Source: JBELHJ01 sp042091495
Lineage (GTDB): Bacteria; Bacteroidota; Bacteroidia; Flavobacteriales; Flavobacteriaceae
Length of the DNA: 42,884 nucleotides
Assembly: GCA_042091495.1 (NCBI GenBank)
Contig: JBELHJ010000015.1
Coordinates: forward strand, 1 to 42,884
Direction of reading: 5' to 3'
Shown here: positions 8,626 through 17,020 of the stretch, in pieces
How the letters are laid out: the number at the start of each line of letters is the position of its first letter
How positions within the stretch are numbered: position 1 is the first letter of the stretch
The notes under the pieces: model-generated
Database searches by the model: none
Told to the model about the DNA's origin: nothing
Seen by the model: the letters and a program-made list of their open reading frames with translations, nothing else
Translations under genes and position numbers: made by a program

Positions 8626-8759
8626 AAAAAACTTTATTTTAAAACACACTTTTACATAAAAAATGTAAAATAAATTAATTTGTAAGTTCAATACAATATA
8701 TCAATTAATATGCTTTTTTTTGCAATTATCATAATTCAACAACCAATAACTACTTGCAA

Positions 8760-9332
8760 ATGAATAAAATAGTGGTTTTTGCTTCCGGTAGTGGATCAAA
8801 TGCAGAAAACATAATTAAACACTTCAAAAACAACAATTTAACTACAGTTACTCACGTTTTTTGTAACAACCCTAATGCTTTCGTGATAAATAGAGCAAAA
8901 AAACTTGACATACCTGTATACGTTTTTAATAGCGAAGATTTTAAAGAAAAAAATGGGGTCCACAGCAAATTATTATCTATAAATCCTGATTTGATTGTGC
9001 TCGCTGGTTTTTTATGGAAATTCCCTAAGTACCTTGTATCAGTTTTTCATAATAAAATAATTAATATTCACCCCGCATTACTTCCCAGTTATGGAGGAAA
9101 AGGCATGTATGGGATGCATGTTCATAAAGCAGTAGTTGAAAACAAGGAAGAAAAGTCTGGCATTACCATTCATTATGTCAATGAATTTTACGATGAAGGG
9201 GGAATTATCAAACAATTTGATTGCAATATCGAGGCTACTGACTCTCCTGAGGATGTTGCAAATAAAATTCATAAATTAGAAATGACTTTTTTTCCAAAAG
9301 TCATCCAAAATTTAATTGAAAATAATGCCTAA
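8760..9332 (+). CDS. purN: Phosphoribosylglycinamide formyltransferase
   Basis: This 190-residue enzyme transfers a formyl group from 10-formyltetrahydrofolate to GAR, the third step of purine synthesis. It starts MNKIVVFASGSGSNAENII, the phosphate-binding loop. The catalytic triad is visible: Asn102 and His104 in INIHPALLPSYGGKGMYG, and Asp145 in EFYDEGGII. I use the ATG at 8760; a TTG two codons earlier would also be open but is not needed. The stop overlaps the next gene by 8 bases (ATGCCTAA). Confidence 0.95.
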   Translation: MNKIVVFASGSGSNAENIIKHFKNNNLTTVTHVFCNNPNAFVINRAKKLDIPVYVFNSEDFKEKNGVHSKLLSINPDLIVLAGFLWKFPKYLVSVFHNKIINIHPALLPSYGGKGMYGMHVHKAVVENKEEKSGITIHYVNEFYDEGGIIKQFDCNIEATDSPEDVANKIHKLEMTFFPKVIQNLIENNA

Positions 9333-9930
9333 AAAATATTATACTGTTTGGAAAGGAATTGTCCCTGGTGTATACGATAATTGGAAAGATTGTCATAAAC
9401 AAACAGTTAATTTTAAAGGCGCTCTATTCAAGTCTTTCCACTCTGAAAAAGAAGCTAAAAACGCCCTTAAATTCAGTTACACAGATTACCAGAATTCTAA
9501 AAATCAATCCATTCTCCCTAAAGAAATTATCAGTAAGTCAATTGCTGTTGATGCAGCTTCAAGTGGGAATCCAGGAGTAATGGAATATCAGGGAGTAGAC
9601 ACCCTATCCAAAAAACTCTTATTCAAAAAAGGGCCATTTAAAAAAGGAACAAATAATATAGGAGAGTTTTTGGCTATAGTTCACGGACTTGCCTTTCTCA
9701 AAAAAAACAACTGTTCATACCCCATTTACTCAGATTCCTTAACTGCTATTAGTTGGGTGAAGAAAAAGAAATGTAATACCTCCCTAAAAAAAGACGATTC
9801 AACTGGAGAATTATTCATTTTAATAGGACGAGCAGAAGCTTGGTTAAAAAACAATTCATACCACAATAAAATTATTAAATGGGACACAAAAAAATGGGGC
9901 GAAATTCCGGCAGATTTTGGTAGGAAATAA
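9325..9930 (+). CDS. Ribonuclease H with N-terminal viroplasmin/hybrid-binding domain
   Basis: The protein has 201 residues from the ATG at 9325. Residues 1-50 (KKYYTVWKGIVPGVYDNW, CHKQTVNFKGALFKSF) form the caulimovirus viroplasmin-like domain that binds RNA/DNA hybrids in eukaryotic RNase H1. The catalytic domain follows, with the four carboxylates at Asp76 (AVDAASSGNPG), Glu114 (NNIGEFLAIVHGL), Asp137 (YSDSLTAISW) and Asp197 (IPADFGRK). It should remove RNA from RNA/DNA hybrids. Overlap of 8 bases with purN suggests cotranscription; a strong promoter for pfkB follows at its 3' side. Confidence 0.9.
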   Translation: MPKKYYTVWKGIVPGVYDNWKDCHKQTVNFKGALFKSFHSEKEAKNALKFSYTDYQNSKNQSILPKEIISKSIAVDAASSGNPGVMEYQGVDTLSKKLLFKKGPFKKGTNNIGEFLAIVHGLAFLKKNNCSYPIYSDSLTAISWVKKKKCNTSLKKDDSTGELFILIGRAEAWLKNNSYHNKIIKWDTKKWGEIPADFGRK

Positions 9931-9957
9931 ATGGATTTTTAAAAAATTCCTATATAA

Positions 9958-9985
9958 TTGATAACAATTATTTTGTGTAGATTTG
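9958..9985 (+). promoter_or_regulatory. Promoter of the PfkB-kinase gene (TTG-N17-TAGATTTG)
   Basis: TTG at 9958-9960 and TAGATTTG at 9978-9985 with 17 bases between match the Bacteroidota consensus exactly. It lies 21 bases before the next ATG, and likely drives the kinase and purF-like genes. Confidence 0.7.
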
Positions 9986-10006
9986 CAGAAATTTTAATAT
10001 CTGAAA

Positions 10007-10936
10007 ATGAGTAAACTTTTGATTGTCGGGACAGTAGCTTTTGATGCCATCGAAACCCCGTTTGGAAAAACTGACAAAATACTAGGAGGTGCAGCCACAT
10101 ATATAGGACTAGCTGCTTCACATTTCAATGTAGATTCTGCTGTGATTTCTGTAGTAGGAGGAGATTTTCCAAAAAAACACCTCAACTTACTTAAAAATAA
10201 AAATATTGATGTCTCGGGTATTGAAATTGTAAAAGATGGAAAAACATTTTTTTGGAGTGGAAAATATCATAATGACATGAACTCACGTGATACGCTTTCT
10301 ACAGAACTTAATGTTTTAGCAGACTTTAATCCTGTTGTGCCAGAAACATATAAAGATGCCGATATCGTTATGTTAGGTAATCTGCACCCTATTGTACAGT
10401 TAAGTGTGCTTAATCAAATGGAATCCAAACCAAAACTTACCATTTTAGATACCATGAATTTTTGGATGGATAATACGCTTGAAGACTTGCTTCAGGTGAT
10501 TAAAAAAGTTGATGTCATAACAATTAATGATGAAGAGGCAAGACAACTTACAGGAGAATACTCTCTTAGAAAAGCAGCAAAAAAAATTCATTCCATGGGG
10601 CCAAAGTATGTTGTAATTAAAAAGGGAGAACATGGTGCGCTAATTTTTAGTGGTTCGCAAGTATTTTATGCACCCGCCCTTCCTCTCGAAGAAGTTTTTG
10701 ACCCAACAGGAGCAGGTGATACATTTGCTGGAGGTTTTGCTGGTTTTTTAGCCGCATCAAAAAACATTTCATTTGACAACATGAAAAATGCCGTTATTTA
10801 TGGTTCAGCTTTAGCTTCTTTTTGTGTTGAAAAATTTGGAACTCAACGTATGGAAAATTTAACCAATACAGAAGTAAATGAGCGACTTAGTCAGTTTAAA
10901 TCCCTCACACAATTTGATATTGAACTAACTCAATAA
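10007..10936 (+). CDS. PfkB-family carbohydrate/nucleoside kinase
   Basis: This 309-residue protein has the ribokinase fold. It shows the N-terminal GTVAFDAIETPFG, the substrate-side GGAATYIGLAASHF near residue 27, and the C-terminal PfkB signature DPTGAGDTFAGGF with the catalytic base Asp238. The family phosphorylates sugars, nucleosides or related alcohols; the specific substrate cannot be told from sequence. Its 36-base distance from the purF-like gene and placement downstream of purN make a nucleoside or ribose-related substrate attractive, but this is inference from context only. Confidence 0.85.
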   Translation: MSKLLIVGTVAFDAIETPFGKTDKILGGAATYIGLAASHFNVDSAVISVVGGDFPKKHLNLLKNKNIDVSGIEIVKDGKTFFWSGKYHNDMNSRDTLSTELNVLADFNPVVPETYKDADIVMLGNLHPIVQLSVLNQMESKPKLTILDTMNFWMDNTLEDLLQVIKKVDVITINDEEARQLTGEYSLRKAAKKIHSMGPKYVVIKKGEHGALIFSGSQVFYAPALPLEEVFDPTGAGDTFAGGFAGFLAASKNISFDNMKNAVIYGSALASFCVEKFGTQRMENLTNTEVNERLSQFKSLTQFDIELTQ

Positions 10937-10971
10937 TATATAAAAACTAAACACAACACACAACTAATATA

Positions 10972-12870
10972 ATGAGTGACGCTATCAAACATGAATGTGG
11001 AATTGCACATATCAGACTATTAAAACCTTTAGAATATTACAAAGAAAAATACGGCACTGCTTTTTATGGAGTAAATAAAATGTATCTACTTATGGAAAAG
11101 CAGCATAACAGAGGTCAAGATGGTGCTGGGCTAGCAAGTATTAAGTTAGATACTAGCCCTGGAAAAAGATACATAAGTCGTGTTAGGTCTAGTAAACCTC
11201 AACCAATTCAAGATATTTTTTCACAGATAAATAAAAGAATAAATAAAACTTTTGCAGAAAAACCTGAATTGAACGATAATGTTGCGCTTCAAAAAAAGCA
11301 TATTCCATACATAGGTGAGGTATTCCTTGGACATGTTAGGTATGGTACTTTTGGTAAGAACAGTGTTGAAAGCGTTCATCCTTTTTTAAGACAAAATAAC
11401 TGGATGCACAGAAATTTAATTCTTGCTGGGAACTTTAACATGACTAATGTAAAAGAGTTGTTCGATAATTTAATTGAACTAGGTCAGCACCCCAAAGATT
11501 ACACAGATACCATCACTATCATGGAAAAAATTGGACATTTCCTAGATGATGCTGTCAGTAAAATATATAAAAAACTAAAAAAAGAAGGCTATTCAAAGAT
11601 TGAATGCTCACCGTTGATAGCTGAGCGTCTAAATTTAAAGAAAATCCTTAAAAAGTCCTCAAAAAACTGGGATGGAGGTTATGCAATGGCAGGAATGATT
11701 GGGCATGGTGATAGTTTTGTGCTTAGGGACCCTGCAGGCATAAGGCCTGCATTTTATTACAAAGATGATGAAGTAGTAGTTGTTGCCTCAGAAAGACCAG
11801 TAATTCAAACTGTTTTCAATGTAGACATTAACAATGTTAAAGAACTTGATCCCGGTCATGCAATTATAATTAAAAAATCAGGTCACGTTTCTTTTGAAAA
11901 AATTATTGAACCTTTAGAAAGAAAGGCTTGTTCTTTTGAACGCATTTATTTCTCTCGTGGTGGTGATGCTGAAATATATAATGAAAGAAAAATGCTTGGT
12001 AAATTATTAATGCCAAATATTTTACAAGCTATTAACAATGACACTGCAAATACGGTTTTTTCATATATCCCCAATACTGCCGAAACATCTTTTTTCGGGA
12101 TGATTGACTCTGTAGAAGAATTTTTAAATAAGAAAAAAACACAAACCATTCTTGAGGGTAAGAATAATTTATCTTCTGAAAAGGTTACAGAAATCCTATC
12201 TGAAAGACCAAGAATAGAGAAAATAGCTATTAAAGATGTCAAACTCAGAACATTTATAACTGAAGATAGCAGTAGGGATGATCTAGTAGCACATGTCTAT
12301 GATGTCACATACGGGGTAATTAAATCATCAGACAATCTTGTTATAATTGACGACAGTATTGTAAGAGGAACAACGCTCAAGAAAAGTATTATAAAAATGA
12401 TGGACAGATTAAACCCAAAACAAATTATTGTTGTTTCTTCTGCTCCTCAAATCAGGTATCCTGATTGCTATGGAATTGATATGGCTAATTTAGAAGATCT
12501 TATTGCATTTAGAGCACTTTTATCATTACTGAAAGAAAACAACAAATACCAATTGATTGATGAAACCTATAAAAAATGTAAGAATCAAGAAGGTATTGAT
12601 GACAGAAAAGTTATTAATTATGTAAAAGAATTATATAATGAATTTTCTGCAGATGAAATCTCAAATAGAATTGGAGAATTAATTACAGATTCTTCTACAA
12701 ATGCAAATGTAAAAACTATATTTCAATCTATTGAAAACCTTCATAAGGCATGTCCTGATAATAAAGGGGATTGGTATTTCACTGGAAACTATCCAACACC
12801 TGGAGGCTACAGGGTTGTAAACAAGGCTTTTATAAACTTTTATGAAGGAAATAAAGAAAGAGCATATTAA
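10972..12870 (+). CDS. PurF-like amidophosphoribosyltransferase (long form)
   Basis: This 632-residue protein is longer than standard PurF (about 470-510). The N-terminal class II glutamine amidotransferase domain has nucleophile Cys9 (HECGIAHIR) after an 8-residue leader that would have to be removed, plus HNRGQDGAGLAS, GHVRYGTFG and the AGNFNMTN loop. The phosphoribosyltransferase domain carries the PRPP loop NLVIIDDSIVRGTTLKKS and VSSAPQIRYPDCYGID. Extra segments of about 100 residues lie between domains and at the C-terminus. PurF makes 5-phosphoribosylamine from PRPP and glutamine. The long form could be the housekeeping enzyme or a paralogue; nothing in this window decides it. An intrinsic terminator follows. 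Confidence 0.85.
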   Translation: MSDAIKHECGIAHIRLLKPLEYYKEKYGTAFYGVNKMYLLMEKQHNRGQDGAGLASIKLDTSPGKRYISRVRSSKPQPIQDIFSQINKRINKTFAEKPELNDNVALQKKHIPYIGEVFLGHVRYGTFGKNSVESVHPFLRQNNWMHRNLILAGNFNMTNVKELFDNLIELGQHPKDYTDTITIMEKIGHFLDDAVSKIYKKLKKEGYSKIECSPLIAERLNLKKILKKSSKNWDGGYAMAGMIGHGDSFVLRDPAGIRPAFYYKDDEVVVVASERPVIQTVFNVDINNVKELDPGHAIIIKKSGHVSFEKIIEPLERKACSFERIYFSRGGDAEIYNERKMLGKLLMPNILQAINNDTANTVFSYIPNTAETSFFGMIDSVEEFLNKKKTQTILEGKNNLSSEKVTEILSERPRIEKIAIKDVKLRTFITEDSSRDDLVAHVYDVTYGVIKSSDNLVIIDDSIVRGTTLKKSIIKMMDRLNPKQIIVVSSAPQIRYPDCYGIDMANLEDLIAFRALLSLLKENNKYQLIDETYKKCKNQEGIDDRKVINYVKELYNEFSADEISNRIGELITDSSTNANVKTIFQSIENLHKACPDNKGDWYFTGNYPTPGGYRVVNKAFINFYEGNKERAY

Positions 12871-13000
12871 AACCTATTAATAACCGTACTTAATCCTAAA
12901 TAAATGTATTTCGTCTATTTTATAATTCATAATAGATTTATTCATATATATTAGCTTCACCATAACATAAGTAGGTTAAGTTCATGGTAGATTTGGGGCA

Positions 13001-13030
13001 AAAAGGTGAACTCTCGTTCACCTTTTTTTT
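13001..13030 (+). terminator. Rho-independent terminator after the purF-like gene
   Basis: An 11-base stem (13001-13011 with 13016-13026), TCTC loop, and an uninterrupted T run to 13030 on the plus strand. It lies about 130 bases past the stop codon. Confidence 0.85.
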
Positions 13031-13068
13031 ATTAAAGGGGGGTATGTAAAAACATACCCCCCTTTAAT
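13031..13068. terminator. 16-bp perfect hairpin between purF-like gene and sodA
   Basis: Bases 13031-13046 are the exact reverse complement of 13053-13068, with a 6-base loop and a GGGGGG/CCCCCC core. It begins right after the T run of the preceding terminator and 21 bases beyond the sodA stop. It probably ends sodA transcription or blocks read-through in both directions, although the base run after it on the minus strand is A-rich rather than T-rich. Confidence 0.6.
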
Positions 13069-13089
13069 AAAATTTAATTCTAAGAATTA

Positions 13090-13698
13090 TTACTTAGCTT
13101 CTTCAAAACGTTTAGTAACTTCTCCCCAATTAATTACACTAAAAAAAGCATCAATATAATCTGGTCTTCTATTTTGATAATTTAAATAATATGCATGCTC
13201 CCATACATCTAATCCTAAAACTGGAGTGCCACCACAACCAATTCCTGGCATTAAGGGATTATCTTGATTTGGAGTAGAACAAACTTCAAGTTTACCACCT
13301 GAATGAACACATAACCAAGCCCAACCAGACCCAAATTGCGTTGCAGCAGCTTTACTAAATTCGTTTTTAAAGTTTTCAAATGATCCAAAAGACGTATTGA
13401 TAGCATCTTCTAATTCACCAGATAAAGATTGTTTATTGTTAGGATCCATTACCTCCCAAAAAAGACAATGATTATAATATCCGCCGCCATTATTTCTAAC
13501 CGCATTATTATTTACATCTAAACCTTTTAAAATAGCGACGATGTCAGAACCATCTTGATCTGTTCCTGAAATTGCTGCATTCAATTTGTTAGTGTAACCA
13601 TTATGATGTTTGGAGTAATGTATCTCCATTGTTCTCGCATCTATATGAGGCTCTAATGCATCATAAGCGTAATTCAATTGTGGTAATTCAAAAGCCAT
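13090..13698 (-). CDS. sodA: Superoxide dismutase, manganese type
   Basis: This 202-residue cytosolic enzyme dismutates superoxide. All four metal ligands are present: His27 (EIHYSKHHNGY), His77 (GGGYYNHCLFW), Asp164 and His168 (DVWEHAYYLNYQNRRPDYI). The GGG before the second ligand and Gln145 in TPNQDNPLM are the pattern of Mn rather than Fe enzymes; cambialistic activity cannot be excluded. It has no signal peptide. It is monocistronic, with its own -7 box and a strong hairpin downstream. Confidence 0.95.
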   Translation of the reverse strand: MAFELPQLNYAYDALEPHIDARTMEIHYSKHHNGYTNKLNAAISGTDQDGSDIVAILKGLDVNNNAVRNNGGGYYNHCLFWEVMDPNNKQSLSGELEDAINTSFGSFENFKNEFSKAAATQFGSGWAWLCVHSGGKLEVCSTPNQDNPLMPGIGCGGTPVLGLDVWEHAYYLNYQNRRPDYIDAFFSVINWGEVTKRFEEAK

Positions 13699-13722
13699 AA
13701 ATTTAATTTTATTTATTTATAC

Positions 13723-13730
13723 CAAAATTA
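13723..13730 (-). promoter_or_regulatory. Putative sodA promoter -7 box
   Basis: TAATTTTG on the minus strand matches TAnnTTTG and is 25 bases upstream of the sodA ATG. About 18 bases further upstream is a T-rich -33 region without a perfect TTG. Confidence 0.5.
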
Positions 13731-13791
13731 AGTATAATAAGGATTAATAAAAAATAATATATTGTCACTAAGTATAGTTTAAATTAATTAA

Positions 13792-16700
13792 ATGAAATCA
13801 CAATCTTTTAAGATTTATAATGCTTCAGCTGGAAGTGGCAAAACATTCACTTTAGTTAAACAGTATTTAATAACACTCTTAAAATCTGATAAAAAAGGAA
13901 GCTTTAAAAAGTTACTTGCATTAACATTTACAAATAAAGCTGTAGGTGAAATGAAAGATCGTGTTATAAATACATTAAAAGGTATTGCTTTCCCTGAAAG
14001 ATTTTATTGTGATCAAGCTATGGCTAATCAAATATGTTATGAACTAAATATATCTTCAAAATTACTTCAGAAAAGATCAAAACAACTTATCAATGAAATC
14101 AGTCATCATTATGCGGGGTTAACAATTTCAACTATTGATAAATTTAACTACTCGCTAATAAAAACTTTTTCAACTGATTTAAAATTGAATTCAAATTTTG
14201 AAGTAGAGTTAGATACTAATTATTTTTTAGATAAAACCATTGACCTTTTATTGCAAAAAACTGATGTTGATAAGAATCTCTCAAAAATTATAACTGATTA
14301 TGTTTTACAAAAAATTGATGATGATAAAAGTTGGAATATAAATGATGATCTTAAAGAAATTGGTAAATTATTTTTAAATGAAAATCACATAAAATACATT
14401 AATCTTCTTAATAATATTTCACTATCCGATTTTAAAGAGCTTCAAAATGAAATTGAAAAAAGAATGTATTTCGCTAAAAATGAAATTGTAATAATTTCAA
14501 AAAATATTTTAGATGAACTTGATGAAAAAAATGTTGATCCAAATTCATTTAGCTACAAAAATGTTCCTTCTTTTTTTAAAAATTGTATTGAAAGCCTTGA
14601 TAAAATTAACACAGATCTTAAGTGGATTGTTAATATAGAAACCCAAGATCTTTACAAAAAAACAACTTCGCCAGATCAATCTAAGATTATTGATTTTTTA
14701 AAACCCAAAATTATAAAAGGTGTCTATGAGAATGTGACCCATATTAAAAATATAATTTTTTATAAAAATCTTTTAAAAAATTTAACCCCACTATCAGTAA
14801 TTAATGAGTTAAAAAAATGCTTTGAGTTTCAAAAAACGACCGATAATAAACTTTTAATTTCTGAATTCAATACTCTCATTTCAAAGGAAATTAAAGATCA
14901 ACCATCACCTTATATTTATGAAAGACTAGGTGAGAAATTCGATCATTTTTTTATTGATGAATTTCAAGACACTTCAGAAATGCAATGGGAAAATTTATCT
15001 CCTTTAATAGGAGATTCTCTCAGTTCTTATTCAGACACATCTGAAAGTTCTCTTTTACTGGTTGGTGATGCAAAACAAGCCATATACAGATGGCGTGGAG
15101 GTAAAGTTGAACAATTTATTAATTTAAGTAATAACATTAACTCCTTTTTTATTGATGCGGATGTTCAAATATTAAAAAGTAATTTTAGAAGTTTTAAAAC
15201 TATTGTTGATTTTAATAATGCCTTTTTTAATTTAATTTCCAAAACCAGTTTAAAACTTGAAGCTTACTCCAATCTTTACAATAACTCTTATCAGGTTCCA
15301 TCAAACTCTCAAGAAGGTTACGTAGAATTAAATCTAATTGAAACCTCAAAAGAAAAAGATTATGATTCTTTTATTGTAAATAAGACCATAAACATCATTC
15401 AAGATTTAAAAATCAGAGGGTACAATTACAGCGACATTTGTATTATAACAAGAAAAAAAAATGAGGGTATAAAACTATCTGAGGGTTTGGTAGAAAAAAA
15501 TATCCCAATTTCATCTTCTGAAACATTATTGTTGAAAAATGCCACTGAGATCTTAATTTTAGTAGAAATCAAAAAAATCTTTTTAAACCCCAAATCTACT
15601 CACTGCAAGTTAAATCTTTTAGAACTAATCACTTGTTATAAAAACTTTAATAGTTTTCATAATCTTGTTACTGATTTGATTCATCTTGAAAATGAAGATT
15701 TCTTTATACAATTATCTCATTTTTTTAATGTTAATATTGATTATAATTCCTGTAAAAACCATTCCTTAACTCATTTAACTCAAACATTAATTTCTGTAAT
15801 ATCTGGATTTTCATTAAGCAACGCTTACATTCAGAAATATCTTGAACTTACATATACTTTTCAGTGCAATAAGGAAAATAATTTATTTAATTTTCTTGAA
15901 TATTGGGAACTTAACGAAAATAAGCTATGCTTAACTGTCGAAGATGAAAACACCATTAAACTAATGACTATACACAAGTCAAAAGGCCTAGAGTTTCCAA
16001 TAGTTATTTTTCCTTATGCAAATCAAAAAATCTATTTTCAAAAAAACCCCAAAATATGGTTTCCTACAAATAGTCTTTCTTCTAAAATAGATTACCTCTA
16101 TGTAGATTTTAATAAGAGTATTAAAAACCATAATGACGAAGGTGAACAGATGTTTGAGCATAATCAACACCAACTTGAATTGGATGCTATCAATCTTTTG
16201 TACGTCACCTTAACTAGAGCAGAAAAAGAACTATACATAATTGGTGATTATCAAATAAATTCAAAAACAAATGAATTTAAAATAGATTCATACACAGGAC
16301 TTTTTGCTAATTTTTTAAAAAGCCAAAACTTATGGACGGATGGTGTTGATTCATACTCATTAGGAACAAAAACTGAGAATATTATAAATAATGAAACTAA
16401 TGTTTCAACTTCAGTAAAAAACATTACGGAAAATGATTTTAATTTTAAATTAAATAAACCATTAACGCCAAATACTAATTGGGAATCAAAGACAAACATA
16501 AATTTAGAAATTGGTGTTTTACTTCATAATATAATGTCTTTGATTTATACGGTTGATGATATTAATACATCCTTATTACACTTTAAAAATGATATCTTAA
16601 ACTTAAATCAAGAGATCTCATTCTTTAAGGAGCGTGTAAAAAAAATTGTTTGCCATCCTGAATTAAATATCTTTTTTAATAATGAATTTAAGATTTTAAA

Positions 16701-16926
16701 TGAAAAAGCAATCATAGATTCAGAGGGGAACACCCATATTCCAGATAAAATTGCTATTGGACCAAATCACAAGGTTTTAATAATAGACTACAAAACAGGG
16801 GAAGAGAAAATTGATCATAAAGATCAATTAATTAATTATGAGAAGCTATTAACAATTATGGGTTTTAAGGTAGAATTAAAGGTTTTGGTTTATGTAAGTA
16901 ATGATATAAAAATCATCAAATTTTGA
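13792..16926 (+). CDS. AddA-like UvrD/RecB helicase-nuclease
   Basis: This 1044-residue protein is a superfamily 1A helicase: Walker A ASAGSGKT (11-18, Lys17), motif Ia LALTFTNKAVGEMKDR, Walker B FIDEFQDTS (387-395), motif III VGDAKQAIYRWRGG (424-437), motif IV LKSNFRS (461-467), then MTIHKSKGLEFPIVIFP and LLYVTLTRAEKELY. A C-terminal PD-(D/E)XK nuclease is shown by PDK (Asp985) and IIDYKTG (Asp999, Lys1001). This is the AddA arrangement, used for double-strand-break resection. The likely partner is the AddB-like gene at 18437, separated from it by an OmpA gene. It is divergent from sodA. Codon use is AT-rich and like its neighbours. Confidence 0.85.
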   Translation: MKSQSFKIYNASAGSGKTFTLVKQYLITLLKSDKKGSFKKLLALTFTNKAVGEMKDRVINTLKGIAFPERFYCDQAMANQICYELNISSKLLQKRSKQLINEISHHYAGLTISTIDKFNYSLIKTFSTDLKLNSNFEVELDTNYFLDKTIDLLLQKTDVDKNLSKIITDYVLQKIDDDKSWNINDDLKEIGKLFLNENHIKYINLLNNISLSDFKELQNEIEKRMYFAKNEIVIISKNILDELDEKNVDPNSFSYKNVPSFFKNCIESLDKINTDLKWIVNIETQDLYKKTTSPDQSKIIDFLKPKIIKGVYENVTHIKNIIFYKNLLKNLTPLSVINELKKCFEFQKTTDNKLLISEFNTLISKEIKDQPSPYIYERLGEKFDHFFIDEFQDTSEMQWENLSPLIGDSLSSYSDTSESSLLLVGDAKQAIYRWRGGKVEQFINLSNNINSFFIDADVQILKSNFRSFKTIVDFNNAFFNLISKTSLKLEAYSNLYNNSYQVPSNSQEGYVELNLIETSKEKDYDSFIVNKTINIIQDLKIRGYNYSDICIITRKKNEGIKLSEGLVEKNIPISSSETLLLKNATEILILVEIKKIFLNPKSTHCKLNLLELITCYKNFNSFHNLVTDLIHLENEDFFIQLSHFFNVNIDYNSCKNHSLTHLTQTLISVISGFSLSNAYIQKYLELTYTFQCNKENNLFNFLEYWELNENKLCLTVEDENTIKLMTIHKSKGLEFPIVIFPYANQKIYFQKNPKIWFPTNSLSSKIDYLYVDFNKSIKNHNDEGEQMFEHNQHQLELDAINLLYVTLTRAEKELYIIGDYQINSKTNEFKIDSYTGLFANFLKSQNLWTDGVDSYSLGTKTENIINNETNVSTSVKNITENDFNFKLNKPLTPNTNWESKTNINLEIGVLLHNIMSLIYTVDDINTSLLHFKNDILNLNQEISFFKERVKKIVCHPELNIFFNNEFKILNEKAIIDSEGNTHIPDKIAIGPNHKVLIIDYKTGEEKIDHKDQLINYEKLLTIMGFKVELKVLVYVSNDIKIIKF

Positions 16927-16956
16927 TGATTTTTCCTTAATTTTTGCGCCAATATT

Positions 16957-16987
16957 TTGTTAATGCAGGTTCTAGGACTTACATTTG
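16957..16987 (+). promoter_or_regulatory. Putative ompA-family promoter (TTG-N20-TACATTTG)
   Basis: TACATTTG at 16980-16987 fits the -7 consensus; TTG at 16957-16959 is 20 bases upstream. The predicted transcript would have a leader of about 25-30 bases before the ATG at 17021. Confidence 0.55.
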
Positions 16988-17020
16988 TTATTATTTAATA
17001 CTAAAAACAAACTGATTAAA

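Noticed and set aside
12988..12995. TAGATTTG as a promoter in the purF 3' region
   Set aside because: There is no TTG at the right distance and no gene follows before two terminator hairpins; kept only as a possible small-RNA start in the findings.
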